DNA from: Selenomonadaceae bacterium
GTDB taxonomy: Bacteria; Bacillota; Negativicutes; Selenomonadales; Selenomonadaceae
NCBI GenBank assembly: GCA_017427545.1
Contig: JAFRSO010000086.1
Span: forward strand, 1 to 36,286
Direction of reading: 5' to 3'
DNA: 36,286 nucleotides
The first letter of the stretch is position 1. The number at the start of each line of letters is the position of its first letter. The notes beneath the pieces were generated by a model, which saw only the letters and a program-made list of their open reading frames with translations, was not told the origin of the DNA and made no database searches. The translations under genes were made by a program, and so were the position numbers. This document shows, one piece after another, positions 1 to 8,728 of this stretch.

Positions 1-885
1 CTTAGCGGCACGGGCAAAACTACCCTTTCGACCGACCCGAAACGCTTGCTTATCGGCGACGACGAACACGGCTGGGACGATCAAGGCGTCTTCAACTTTG
101 AGGGCGGCTGCTATGCCAAAGTCATCAACCTCGACAAGGAAAGTGAACCCGATATTTATAATGCGATTCGCCGCGACGCTCTGCTTGAAAATGTCACCGT
201 CGACAAGGACGGCAAGATTGACTTTGCTGACAAATCCGTTACCGAGAATACCCGCGTCAGCTATCCGATTTACCATATCAAAAATATTGTGCGCCCCGAT
301 AGTCACGGCCCCGCTGCACAGTCAGTTATTTTCTTGAGCGCGGACGCATTTGGCGTATTGCCGCCCGTTTCCATTTTGACAAGCGAACAGTGCAAATATT
401 ATTTCTTGAGCGGCTTCACGGCAAAATTGGCGGGCACTGAACGCGGAATCACTGAACCTACTCCGACTTTCAGCGCATGTTTCGGACAGGCATTCCTCGA
501 ACTGCACCCGACCAAATACGCTGAAGAACTCGTCAAGCGCATGGAAAAATCCGGCGCGAAAGCTTACCTCGTCAACACGGGCTGGAATGGTAGCGGCAAG
601 CGCATTTCCATTAAAGACACCCGCGGCATTATCGACGCTATCTTGGGCGGCGCAATCAAAAATGCTCCTACGAAGAAAATCGCTATCTTTGACTTGGAAA
701 TTCCGACCGTCCTCGAAGGCGTCGCAACTGAAATTCTCGACCCGCGCAACACTTACGCCGATCCGACCGAATGGGATAGAAAAGCTGAAGATTTGGCGAG
801 CCGCTTCATCAAGAACTTCAAGAAATACGAATATAACGCGGCGGGTAAAGCTCTCGTCGCTGCAGGTCCGCATCTCGACAAATAA
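1..885 (+). CDS. pckA: Phosphoenolpyruvate carboxykinase (ATP), 5'-truncated by the window edge
   Basis: This enzyme interconverts oxaloacetate plus ATP with phosphoenolpyruvate plus CO2 plus ADP in the cytoplasm. The reading frame is already open at base 1, so only about the last 294 residues of a usual 520-540 are present. The visible part starts inside the P-loop (LSGTGKTT), followed by the second nucleotide/metal motif ([10 protein letters not shown]), the ENTRVSYPI segment and [11 protein letters not shown], all typical of the ATP-dependent family. The first possible start inside the window (TTG at 46) lies after the P-loop and is not the true start. A hairpin with a T-run follows at once, so the gene ends its transcript. 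In anaerobes it often works in the carboxylating, ATP-forming direction, but the sequence cannot show this. Confidence 0.96.
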   Translation, partial: LSGTGKTTLSTDPKRLLIGDDEHGWDDQGVFNFEGGCYAKVINLDKESEPDIYNAIRRDALLENVTVDKDGKIDFADKSVTENTRVSYPIYHIKNIVRPDSHGPAAQSVIFLSADAFGVLPPVSILTSEQCKYYFLSGFTAKLAGTERGITEPTPTFSACFGQAFLELHPTKYAEELVKRMEKSGAKAYLVNTGWNGSGKRISIKDTRGIIDAILGGAIKNAPTKKIAIFDLEIPTVLEGVATEILDPRNTYADPTEWDRKAEDLASRFIKNFKKYEYNAAGKALVAAGPHLDK

Positions 886-906
886 TTTTTTGTACATTGA
901 CCGAAA

Positions 907-949
907 TAAAATAACCCTACTCTCCGCGTGGAGGGCGGGGTTATTTTTA
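907..949 (+). terminator. Rho-independent terminator after pckA
   Basis: ATAACCC at 911-917 pairs with GGGTTAT at 938-944, an inner CTCC/GGAG pairing extends the hairpin, and a T-run follows. It lies 25 bases after the pckA stop and before the larC ribosome site. Confidence 0.75.
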
Positions 950-987
950 ATCGACGGAATTTTATAGTTGACTACAGGAGGTATTTT

Positions 988-2226
988 ATGAAGGCTCTTT
1001 ATCTTGACTGCGCGGCGGGCATAAGTGGCAATATGTTCCTGGGCGCATGTCTTCAACTCGGCGTGCCCGAAAAATATTTGCGTGGCGAACTCGATAAACT
1101 CAACCTGCCGCGGGATTTTGAGATTGAAATTTCCGACGTGAGCAAGAACGGTATCGGCGCGGCTTATGTTGACGTGAAGCTCCCGAAAAATTTTGATTCG
1201 GAACTCGACCGTCCGAACATTCGCCATCTTCACCGCCACGAGCATATCAAAAATCACAGCCACAGGACTTTTGGCGACATAAAAAAAATTATCGACAGCT
1301 CCGAACTTAACGCCGCCGTCAAAACTCGTGCGCTGGCGATTTTCAACGTCATTGCCAAGGCGGAAGGTAAAGTTCATCAACGTCCCGCCGATGAAGTCAC
1401 TTTCCACGAAGTCGGCGCGATTGATTCGATTGTCGATATTGTCGGCTGCGCGATTTGTCTTGATTATCTCGACGTGGAAAAAATTTTCGTCTCGCGAATC
1501 AATACGGGCAGCGGCGTCGTCAAGTGCGCGCATGGTTTAATGCCGATTCCCGCCCCCGCGACAGCTGAACTTTTGCAAGGCTTCAAGACATATCATTTCG
1601 GCGCGGAAAAGGAATTGACTACCCCGACGGGCGCGGCGATTGTCAATGCTCTTGCCGAATTCAGCGCGGACTTGCCCGAAGATTTTTCCTCGGAGAAAAT
1701 CGGTTACGGTGCGGGCACATGGGATTTGGATATTGCTAACGTCCTGCGAATTTATCTGGGCGAATTCGGCGGTCAGCGTGAAAAACATTTGGTCAAGCTT
1801 GAGGCGAATATTGACGACATGAATCCGCAAATTTACGGCTGGCTGTACGAAAGACTTTTCAGCGCGGGAGCTTTGGACGTTTGGACGACGCCAATTTACA
1901 TGAAAAAAAATCGCCCGGCTCAAATGCTTAGCGTGTTGGTTGACGCGGAACATCGCGAGGCGTGCATAAAAATTATTTTCGAGGAGACGACGACAATCGG
2001 CTTGCGAGTGATTGAAATTTCGCGGAGAGTTGAGGCCGTGCGGAAGATGGCGAAGGTTGAAACGAGTTTCGGCGAAGTTCAATGCAAAGTCAGCGCGTAT
2101 GACGGCAAGATTGTTTCGATAACGCCCGAATATGAAGATTGCCGCCGCCTTGCCGAAAAAAATTCCGTGCCGCTTAAAGCTGTCTGGCAGGAGGCTTTGA
2201 CTAAGCAGGAGGCTCGTTTAGGCTGA
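988..2226 (+). CDS. larC: LarC-type nickel-pincer cofactor biosynthesis protein (nickel insertion)
   Basis: The 412-residue product matches the LarC family (formerly DUF111), which uses CTP to insert nickel into the pyridinium-3,5-bisthiocarboxylate mononucleotide cofactor of lactate racemase and related LarA enzymes. The N-terminus LDCAAGISGNM and the later segments EVGAIDSIVDIVG and LEANIDDMNP are family hallmarks. Start: ATG 988 with AGGAGG at 975-980; the frame is open further upstream but has no ribosome site there. In Lactobacillus plantarum the protein is read from larC1/larC2 by programmed frameshifting; here it is one continuous frame. No larA, larB or larE lies in the window. The 3' end overlaps the convergent neighbour by 9 bases. 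Confidence 0.9.
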   Translation: MKALYLDCAAGISGNMFLGACLQLGVPEKYLRGELDKLNLPRDFEIEISDVSKNGIGAAYVDVKLPKNFDSELDRPNIRHLHRHEHIKNHSHRTFGDIKKIIDSSELNAAVKTRALAIFNVIAKAEGKVHQRPADEVTFHEVGAIDSIVDIVGCAICLDYLDVEKIFVSRINTGSGVVKCAHGLMPIPAPATAELLQGFKTYHFGAEKELTTPTGAAIVNALAEFSADLPEDFSSEKIGYGAGTWDLDIANVLRIYLGEFGGQREKHLVKLEANIDDMNPQIYGWLYERLFSAGALDVWTTPIYMKKNRPAQMLSVLVDAEHREACIKIIFEETTTIGLRVIEISRRVEAVRKMAKVETSFGEVQCKVSAYDGKIVSITPEYEDCRRLAEKNSVPLKAVWQEALTKQEARLG

Positions 2227-3714
2227 ATCATTTGCCCGCGAGAAAATTTTTATCGGCAAGTTGCAAGTGTCAAGCCAATTTTTTATGGGCGGCGAATCAA
2301 TTATCAACGACCGCTCGGCGAAAATTTCTGCGACGTTGAATCGCTTTGCAAAGTCATTGAGCGCGGCAAAATCTTTCAGCGTGAAGACAATCGACGAAAA
2401 TTTTTCCAGGCAAATAAATTTATCTTCCTGCGGCTGAAGTGAGTAAATGCCGCAATTCGGGAATTGTTGCTCAAAATAATTCGCAAAAAATTTCTGCTCA
2501 TTCGACGAAATCACGACCAAAATATTTTTCTCGAACTGCTGACGAATCTGCGCCGCGATTGACTGATAACGTTTGGCGACATTGAGTTTATCGTAGGCGT
2601 CAATTTGTGGACGCAAGGTTTTATCGTCCTTGTGAAAATATTTCTGAATTACCGCGAACTTGTCCTCGGCATTGGCGTAGTCGGCGAAGAAATTTCCTCG
2701 ACGCGGGTCGGCAATCGAAGGGGCAATCAGTCGCGGATTTTTTTTCAAGGCGTCGGGAAGGCTGACTTGCCGGACGCGTAAGTTCGTGTGCTCGAAAAAT
2801 TTTTTACCCTTCGACGTGTGGACGAGGATTAACGACGTGCCGCGATTATCGAACATTTCCGGCGCAAAATTTTTTACTCCCCACGCGTCGCCCAATGTCA
2901 AATCAGCTTGCCCGTTCGGGAATTTGAACTTGCAGCGATGACAGCTCGGACGCTCAATCAAGCCGTGCAAAAATAATTTCCCGTAAGTTTCCTTGTTGAG
3001 CGGGCAAAAATATCGCGGGCGGTTGAAAAAATTTATCTCGACGTTTGAAGTTGACCAGCCGTCACGTTTGCTGCGGAAGTTGACATGCGAAATTTCGTTG
3101 CCGTGACCAAGCTCGCCGATATAACATTCCCATAACGCCGGCGAAGGTGTGCCGTGACAAATTATATCGACAGTCAAAAGATTTTCTGGATCAACGCCCA
3201 AAAAATTTTTCAAACCCGCACATTGGCAGGGCGTGCCGCTGAATAAAACCGCCTTTGATTTAAGCGCGCCGCTCACCTGCCGATAAACGTCGCCGATTTG
3301 ACTTTGGACGTATTTACTGCCGCGAAGATTTTCCAGCTCGTCGAAAGTCTTTGCTGACATGTGGCGGACGTGAAAATTTTCGTCGAAGCCCGCCCCGAAA
3401 ATAATTCCTCCGCCGCGCAGAAAAATTTTACTCAACGCCGTAAATGCACCGCCCGACGTGCTGTGACGGCGAATTTTTTCATCAGGATTAATCGCCGCAA
3501 AAACTTTCGGGAAGGCTTGAGGAATTTTTTTCTTGAGGTTGAGCGCGGGACAAGTCAAATCACATCGGCCGCAAGCAATGCAAAGTTTGCGATTAATTTT
3601 CGGGTAAGCAAAACCCTCAACGTCACGAATCATCACAATCGCATTTCGCGGACAAATATTGGCGCACGCCTCGCAACCGCTGCAATCGGCGCGGGTCATT
3701 TCCTCAATCTTCAT
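2218..3714 (-). CDS. FrhB/FdhB-like coenzyme F420 hydrogenase/dehydrogenase beta-subunit family, two 4Fe-4S clusters
   Basis: The 498-residue protein starts with two four-cysteine ferredoxin motifs (C11, C14, C17, C21 and C45, C48, C51, C55) followed by the long FrhB-type domain, including STSGGAFTAL, SGTPCQCAGLK and VDIICHGTPSP. The family name comes from F420-reducing enzymes, but the form encoded beside polysaccharide pyruvyl transferases is common in bacteria without F420, and its substrate is generally unknown; a flavin-dependent reduction linked to surface glycan synthesis is the usual guess. The last about 110 residues have no obvious family features. Its start overlaps the stop of the upstream pyruvyl transferase by 4 bases (ATGA), indicating translational coupling. 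Confidence 0.85.
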   Translation of the reverse strand: MKIEEMTRADCSGCEACANICPRNAIVMIRDVEGFAYPKINRKLCIACGRCDLTCPALNLKKKIPQAFPKVFAAINPDEKIRRHSTSGGAFTALSKIFLRGGGIIFGAGFDENFHVRHMSAKTFDELENLRGSKYVQSQIGDVYRQVSGALKSKAVLFSGTPCQCAGLKNFLGVDPENLLTVDIICHGTPSPALWECYIGELGHGNEISHVNFRSKRDGWSTSNVEINFFNRPRYFCPLNKETYGKLFLHGLIERPSCHRCKFKFPNGQADLTLGDAWGVKNFAPEMFDNRGTSLILVHTSKGKKFFEHTNLRVRQVSLPDALKKNPRLIAPSIADPRRGNFFADYANAEDKFAVIQKYFHKDDKTLRPQIDAYDKLNVAKRYQSIAAQIRQQFEKNILVVISSNEQKFFANYFEQQFPNCGIYSLQPQEDKFICLEKFSSIVFTLKDFAALNDFAKRFNVAEIFAERSLIIDSPPIKNWLDTCNLPIKIFSRANDSA

Positions 3715-4775
3715 AAGCCAAACGCCTCCAGCAAAAATTTGAATGCCCGCCGCCGTTCGAGTGATAAAATTTCTTCGCGGCGTGTGAAGTCGATTTTCAG
3801 CGGCTCGGCAAGCATGGTTGATCTGTCCTCCAGCCCGAAAAGTTTCAGCAACGTTGCAATTCTGTTTGACATTGTGACGCCCTCATTGTCGCCGACGACT
3901 TCCAAATTTATGAACGGCCGCTTGAATAAAATCGAGAATGCCACGCCGTGAAATGAATTTGTGAAAGTCAGCGTCGAGTTCGCGAACAGCCAAATGAATT
4001 CTGCCGGCCCCGTCGTGAAGTGATTAAAATTTTCCGTGTCGAGTAAATTTATCGTTGGCAGGTTGAGTTTTGCGGCGAAGGTTTTAATTTCAGGCGGCGG
4101 CGATTTCCGCAGATAATACGTCAAAATAAATCCGCGCTGATATTTTTCTTTGAGCCACGTAGGTTTTTGTGATACGGCAAGCCATTCATTTTCTTTGAGC
4201 AGGAGTACCGGGTCGGGCAAAATAATCGGCGTCCGCCCTGTCAGCTCGCGAATAATTTTAACGGCGTCTTCCTCACGAACGGAAAGATAATTGAAGTCGG
4301 CAATTCCGCGGCGGAAAATTTCTTTGTGATCATCGGGGATAGATGATGCGCCGATACTCGCGGCGTAGGAAATTTTCTTTTCACGCGGCACAAACTCCAA
4401 AAAAATTTGCGGCGAAAACCATTCGGGATTCCAAACTTGATCGGAGCCGACAACAAAATAATCGTACTCGTCGGCAACGTCTTCAAGATACGGCAAGTCA
4501 AAACGCGTCCTAATGTAAAGGTTTTCAAAATCCCTGAACTTGGATTGGCGCACCGCCTCTTTCAATCGGAACAGCAGCCAAAAATCATGCCGCTCACGAT
4601 TCAAGACGCATTGCACGGAAGGATTGCCGCCGATTTCGGGAAAAAATTTTCTGTCCGAAGCCCAAAGCACTTCCGTAAAATCAGCGAACTTTTTCAGCGT
4701 GTGGTGGAGTGCAAATTTCTGCAAAATGTTGCCGTAATTGAAGTAACCGTCCAAAGTCAGCTGGGCAATTTTCAT
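3711..4775 (-). CDS. Polysaccharide pyruvyl transferase family protein
   Basis: The 354-residue protein carries the hallmarks of the CsaB/WcaK-like family: an N-terminal region with YGNILQ, GSDQVWN at residues 110-116, ISYAASIGAS near 135-144, and the conserved TNSFHG at 272-277 with its histidine. Members transfer a pyruvate ketal from phosphoenolpyruvate to sugars of cell-wall or exopolysaccharides in the cytoplasm. It begins 3 bases after the amidohydrolase stop and overlaps the FrhB-like gene by 4 bases, so all three are probably one transcript. The acceptor sugar cannot be read from sequence. Family assignment is firm; individual function is inferred. Confidence 0.87.
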   Translation of the reverse strand: MKIAQLTLDGYFNYGNILQKFALHHTLKKFADFTEVLWASDRKFFPEIGGNPSVQCVLNRERHDFWLLFRLKEAVRQSKFRDFENLYIRTRFDLPYLEDVADEYDYFVVGSDQVWNPEWFSPQIFLEFVPREKKISYAASIGASSIPDDHKEIFRRGIADFNYLSVREEDAVKIIRELTGRTPIILPDPVLLLKENEWLAVSQKPTWLKEKYQRGFILTYYLRKSPPPEIKTFAAKLNLPTINLLDTENFNHFTTGPAEFIWLFANSTLTFTNSFHGVAFSILFKRPFINLEVVGDNEGVTMSNRIATLLKLFGLEDRSTMLAEPLKIDFTRREEILSLERRRAFKFLLEAFGL

Positions 4776-4778
4776 GAT

Positions 4779-5627
4779 TTATATCTCCAAAAGTTTTTGC
4801 GCGTTGAGTCCGAGAATTTTATTTTTATCGGCGTCGAGGAGCGGAAGATTTTTTATGAACTCAATCGAATTTTCAGCGGAAGTCCACGGGCTGTCCGTCC
4901 CGAATAAAATTTTATCCGCGCCGAAAATTTTTACAAAGTCAATGAATTGCGCCTCGTCCAAAAGTTTCAAGTCGTCGGCTTCCCAATGAAAATCTTTGCG
5001 CGGAATAATTTTACCCGTCGAAAATGACGTGTCGATAAAAATTTTTTTGCCGCCCAAAATTTTCAGCACGTCCGACCAATTTTTCCAGCCACCCATATGA
5101 GCCAAAATAAATTTAAATTCGCCAACCTCCTCGACAACATGACGCGCCATTTGCGGACTGCAACGAACCACTCCCGGAAAACCTATATCCAAGCCCGCGT
5201 GCGTCACGACGATTAAATCCAACTCCGCCGCACGATAAATTATCCGCAGAAATTTCACGTCGTCAAGGTTTGTATCTTGATAAACGGGGTGAATTTTGAT
5301 ACCCTTTAGCCCGTGATTTTTCACGCGGTCAAGTTCTTCCCGATAATTTATATAGTCGGGATGAATACAGCCGAATGAAATTATTCCTTCGCCGAAAAAT
5401 TTTTCATTCAACGCGGTGGAGGACGAATTAATTTTTTCGACTTGCTTTGTATTCGTCGCAACGGGCAATATCACCGAGTAATTTATCTGCACGGCGTCCA
5501 TGGATTTTTTCAAGCCGTTTAACGTACCGTCACTGAAATATTTGCTGTGACTTACGATACTTAGCTTTTCCAAAACCTCAGCAGATATTTTTTCTGGGAA
5601 AATGTGCGTGTGCATGTCGATTATCAT
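4779..5627 (-). CDS. Amidohydrolase family 2 metal-dependent hydrolase
   Basis: The 282-residue protein is a compact TIM-barrel amidohydrolase. The metal-binding HxH is at the N-terminus (H6, H8 in DMHTHIF), with further candidate ligands in VVTHAG, ILAHMGG and FGTDSPW near the C-terminus. The arrangement fits the amidohydrolase-2 group (decarboxylases and lactonases of the ACMSD type), and the substrate is unknown. The start ATG is preceded by AAAGGAG. It heads the reverse-strand set with the pyruvyl transferase and FrhB-like genes. Its upstream region is packed with octamer repeats, leaving little room for an ordinary promoter outside them. Confidence 0.85.
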   Translation of the reverse strand: MIIDMHTHIFPEKISAEVLEKLSIVSHSKYFSDGTLNGLKKSMDAVQINYSVILPVATNTKQVEKINSSSTALNEKFFGEGIISFGCIHPDYINYREELDRVKNHGLKGIKIHPVYQDTNLDDVKFLRIIYRAAELDLIVVTHAGLDIGFPGVVRCSPQMARHVVEEVGEFKFILAHMGGWKNWSDVLKILGGKKIFIDTSFSTGKIIPRKDFHWEADDLKLLDEAQFIDFVKIFGADKILFGTDSPWTSAENSIEFIKNLPLLDADKNKILGLNAQKLLEI

Positions 5628-5642
5628 TGCAGGTCAACTCCT

Positions 5643-5733
5643 TTTTAGGTTATTAGGTTATTAGGTGAAGAGGTTATTAGGGAATTAGGTTATAAGTACT
5701 ATTTACCTAATAACCTGCTAACCTAATTCCCGG
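5643..5733. repeat. Octamer repeat array with perfect inverted arms
   Basis: Tandem GGTTATTA-like units fill the divergent intergenic region. The 13-base arm at 5680-5692 is perfectly complementary to 5719-5731, and the 11-base word at 5671-5681 is repeated inverted at 5706-5716. The array can form a long hairpin between two divergent genes. Confidence 0.85.
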
Positions 5734-5752
5734 CTTTTTGGAGGTTTTTTTG

Positions 5753-7306
5753 ATGAAGGTTGCTTTACTCGTATTGTACTTTGCAGTTCTGATTGGAATT
5801 GGACTTTATTGCCGCAAGCACGCCACTGACGTTGACGGTTTTGTTCTGGGCGGACGCAATGTCGGCCCGTGGTTGACGGCTTTTGCTTACGGCACAAGTT
5901 ATTTTTCGGCGGTAGTATTCGTCGGCTATGCAGGGCAATTCGGCTGGCGTTATGGTATCGCCGCGACGTGGGCAGGTATCGGCAACGCCCTAATCGGTTC
6001 GCTAATGGCGTGGTTTATTTTGGGCAGAAGAACTCGCATTATGACCCGCCACCTTGATACCGCCACCATGCCGCAATTTTTTGAGAAGCGTTTCGGCTCC
6101 CCGTCACTGAAAATCGGCGCGGCAATCATAATTTTCATCTTCATGATACCTTACACCGCCAGTCTTTACAACGGCCTTTCACGACTTTTCGGCATGGCGT
6201 TCAGCATTGACTATTCCGTTTGTATTCTGCTCATGGCGGTTTTGACGGCGATTTACGTCATTGCCGGCGGATATATGGCGACTGCGATTAACGATTTCAT
6301 TCAAGGCGTCGTCATGCTCGTTGGAATTTCGGCGGTAATTTATGCCGTGCTTGAGAGTAAGGGCGGATTTATCACTGCGCTTGACGGTCTGGCACGTGTT
6401 GCCGACGATAAAGTTTCTTCAACGCCGGGAATTTTCGCATCATTTTTCGGCACTGACCCGCTAAATTTATTGTTCGTCGTGATTTTGACTTCGCTGGGCA
6501 CATGGGGTTTGCCGCAGATGGTTCAGAAATTTTACGCCATCAAAAGTGAACAGGCCATTCAAAAAGGCACCGTCATTTCAACGCTGTTTGCATTTGTCGT
6601 GGCGGGAGGATGTTATTTCCTCGGAGGCTTCGGAAGATTATTTTCCGACCAAATCGACATTGCCGCCAACGGTTACGACTCGATTATCCCGACAATGTTA
6701 AGCGGGCTATCGGACGGAATGATTGCCCTCGTCGTCATTTTAGTTTTATCGGCGTCAATGTCAACGCTCTCATCGCTGGTAATCGTATCGGCGTCGACTT
6801 TGACGTTGGATTTAATCCGTGACAACTTCGCAAAAGATATGAGTGAACCTCGGCAAGTCTTGCTGATTCGCGGGCTAATCGTCGTGTTTATCGCAATATC
6901 GGCAGTGCTCGCCCTCGTGCAATATAAAAGCTCCGTGAACTTCATCGCGCAGCTTATGGGCATATCTTGGGGCGCAATGGCGGGAGCATTTCTCGCACCG
7001 TTCATGTATTCGCTTTACTCCAAAAAAGTTTCAACGGCAGCTTGCTGGACATGCTTTATCTTCGCAAGCGTCTTGATGACTGCAAACATGTTGATACGTC
7101 CGGCATTCCCCGCGATTATGCAATCACCGATTAACGCGGGCGCAATCGCAATGTTGGCGGGATTAATCCTCGTCCCGATAATCAGCGCAGTAACACCTTC
7201 GCCGGATAAAAAATTGGTTGACGACGCGTTCACCTGCTACGACCAAAAAATTGTCGTACCGCTCAGCACGGCACTCAACAGTGAGGAGTTAGGAACTAGT
7301 AAATAG
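5753..7306 (+). CDS. Sodium:solute symporter (SSS family)
   Basis: The 517-residue integral membrane protein has about 13 hydrophobic segments. It carries SSS-family features: FVLGGRNVGPWLTAFAYG near the N-terminus, and GGYMATAINDFIQG in the middle, close to the family signature. Members import proline, pantothenate, sugars or carboxylates with Na+; the substrate cannot be assigned here. The chosen start is ATG 5753, 8 bases after GGAGG at 5740-5744; an in-frame upstream start overlaps that ribosome site. The final codons (ELGTSK, then TAG) are encoded by the GGAACTA-type repeat that continues into the intergenic region, so the C-terminus appears to have been rewritten by the repeat. Confidence 0.88.
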   Translation: MKVALLVLYFAVLIGIGLYCRKHATDVDGFVLGGRNVGPWLTAFAYGTSYFSAVVFVGYAGQFGWRYGIAATWAGIGNALIGSLMAWFILGRRTRIMTRHLDTATMPQFFEKRFGSPSLKIGAAIIIFIFMIPYTASLYNGLSRLFGMAFSIDYSVCILLMAVLTAIYVIAGGYMATAINDFIQGVVMLVGISAVIYAVLESKGGFITALDGLARVADDKVSSTPGIFASFFGTDPLNLLFVVILTSLGTWGLPQMVQKFYAIKSEQAIQKGTVISTLFAFVVAGGCYFLGGFGRLFSDQIDIAANGYDSIIPTMLSGLSDGMIALVVILVLSASMSTLSSLVIVSASTLTLDLIRDNFAKDMSEPRQVLLIRGLIVVFIAISAVLALVQYKSSVNFIAQLMGISWGAMAGAFLAPFMYSLYSKKVSTAACWTCFIFASVLMTANMLIRPAFPAIMQSPINAGAIAMLAGLILVPIISAVTPSPDKKLVDDAFTCYDQKIVVPLSTALNSEELGTSK

Positions 7307-7350
7307 GAACTGGGAACTAGTAGGAATTAGTTTATCTAGTTCCTAGTTCC
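7288..7350. repeat. Heptamer repeat array forming a hairpin after the symporter
   Basis: GGAACTA-type units overlap the symporter stop codon. Two 15-base arms, 7306-7320 and 7336-7350, pair at 14 of 15 positions. No long T-run follows, so it is not a standard terminator, although it could slow or process transcripts. Confidence 0.8.
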
Positions 7351-7361
7351 TTACAAAGGCA

Positions 7362-7390
7362 TTGCGTAATATCCCGCGTTGTAGTATATT
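7362..7390 (+). promoter_or_regulatory. Candidate promoter for secDF
   Basis: TTGCGT (7362-7367), a 17-base spacer and TATATT (7385-7390). The -10 is good and the -35 is weak. It lies between two repeat arrays, about 80 bases before secD. Confidence 0.45.
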
Positions 7391-7400
7391 TGACAGCGGG

Positions 7401-7451
7401 AACAAGGAACAAATTAATTCCTCATTCCTAATTTCTAATTCCTAATTGTTA
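7401..7451. repeat. Heptamer repeat array (ATTCCTA-type) before secD
   Basis: Near-perfect ATTCCTA/ATTTCTA units run up to the ribosome site of secD, so they would form part of its 5' untranslated region. Confidence 0.75.
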
Positions 7452-7468
7452 GAAGGGGAGCAAACTTT

Positions 7469-8728
7469 GTGAGGACGAACAGTTTAATCAAGCTGCTGAT
7501 TTGCCTCGGAGCAATCGTAGCGTTGTTTGTAATTTTTATCCGACCGCTGGCACATTCGATAAGGCAAGGTCTCGACTTGCAGGGCGGCACACATGTTGTC
7601 TTGCAGGCGGAGGACACTGATATTGCCAAAGTCGATGAAGACGCAATGCAACGCGTCGTATCAATCATGGAAAAGCGCGTCAATGAATTGGGCTTAACCG
7701 AACCGATAATTCAACGCGAAGGTGAGCGGCGTGTCATAATTGAGCTGCCCGGCATTAAAGATCCCGACAAGGCCATTGAGACTATCGGCAAGACGGCTAT
7801 GTTGGAGTTCAAGGACGATGCCGGCAATACTCTTTTGACGGGTAGTGACCTCAAGGACGCGCAGGCCGCTATGAATCAGCAGAACGGTCAATGCGTCGTC
7901 AATCTTGAATTCAGCGACGAAGGCTCGCAGAAATTTGCTGACGCTACTCTCGAAAACGTCGGGCGGACGATTGCAATTTTGTTGGACGGAGAAATTTTAA
8001 CCAATCCCGTCGTCCGTGAACCAATCCTCGGCGGTAAGGCAGAAATTTCCGGTCAACGCGACTTGCAGGAGGCTCAACATCTGGCAGTACTCTTGAGGAG
8101 CGGCGCGCTTCCCGTGAAAGTCAACATCATTGAAACGCGGACAGTCGGCCCTTCGCTCGGTCAAGATTCAAAAGATAAATCTGAATTTGCATTCGTCGTC
8201 GGCATAGCGGCGGTCTTAGTTTTCATGCTGCTGTTTTACAGACTGCCCGGTTTCATTGCAGACATCAGCTTAATGGCATATACATTAATGCTCCTGGGCA
8301 CGCTCAAAGGTTTGGACGCGACGCTGACATTGCCGGGCGTGGCGGGAATAATTTTGTCAATCGGTATGGCGGTCGATGCCAACGTCCTCATCTTCGAGCA
8401 CTTCAAGGAGGAATTCAGATTGGGCAAGTCGATTCGGCTGGCAATGGACGCGGGATTTAAGCGGGCGTTCACGACGATTTTCGACTCAAACATCACGACG
8501 ATAATCGCGGCGGGAGTTTTATTCCTCTTCGGCACGGGCACAATCCGCGGCTTCGCAATAACGCTGGGATTGGGCGTCCTGTTGAGCATGTTGACGGCGA
8601 TAACCTTAACGCAATTCATGCTGAAACTTTTGGTCAATGCAAAGGTCGTGGAAAGTCCTTCAGCTTACGGCGCGGACGGATTTGTTTTGTTCGACGTGGC
8701 GGCTGACGGAAAGGCGGTGAAGAAATAA
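7469..8728 (+). CDS. secD: Protein translocase subunit SecD
   Basis: SecD works with SecF and SecYEG to drive late steps of protein export using the proton or sodium gradient. The 419-residue product has a first membrane helix (about residues 7-24), the D1 motif GLDLQGGTHVVL (about 34-45), a periplasmic P1-type region, and five C-terminal helices with MAVDANVLIFE and the GFKRAFTTIFDSN segment. The start is GTG 7469 after AGGGGAG. The stop TAA shares one base with the secF ATG (TAATG), so the two are translationally coupled. Length is typical of a compact Firmicute SecD separate from SecF. Confidence 0.96.
   Translation: MRTNSLIKLLICLGAIVALFVIFIRPLAHSIRQGLDLQGGTHVVLQAEDTDIAKVDEDAMQRVVSIMEKRVNELGLTEPIIQREGERRVIIELPGIKDPDKAIETIGKTAMLEFKDDAGNTLLTGSDLKDAQAAMNQQNGQCVVNLEFSDEGSQKFADATLENVGRTIAILLDGEILTNPVVREPILGGKAEISGQRDLQEAQHLAVLLRSGALPVKVNIIETRTVGPSLGQDSKDKSEFAFVVGIAAVLVFMLLFYRLPGFIADISLMAYTLMLLGTLKGLDATLTLPGVAGIILSIGMAVDANVLIFEHFKEEFRLGKSIRLAMDAGFKRAFTTIFDSNITTIIAAGVLFLFGTGTIRGFAITLGLGVLLSMLTAITLTQFMLKLLVNAKVVESPSAYGADGFVLFDVAADGKAVKK

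Noticed and set aside
322..1533. 403-codon open frame on the minus strand across pckA and larC
   Set aside because: It lies opposite two well-supported genes, has no ribosome site or recognisable domain, and its composition is that of an antisense shadow.
5643..5733. CRISPR array
   Set aside because: Units are 8 bases, adjacent and without unique spacers; it is a short tandem repeat with inverted arms.
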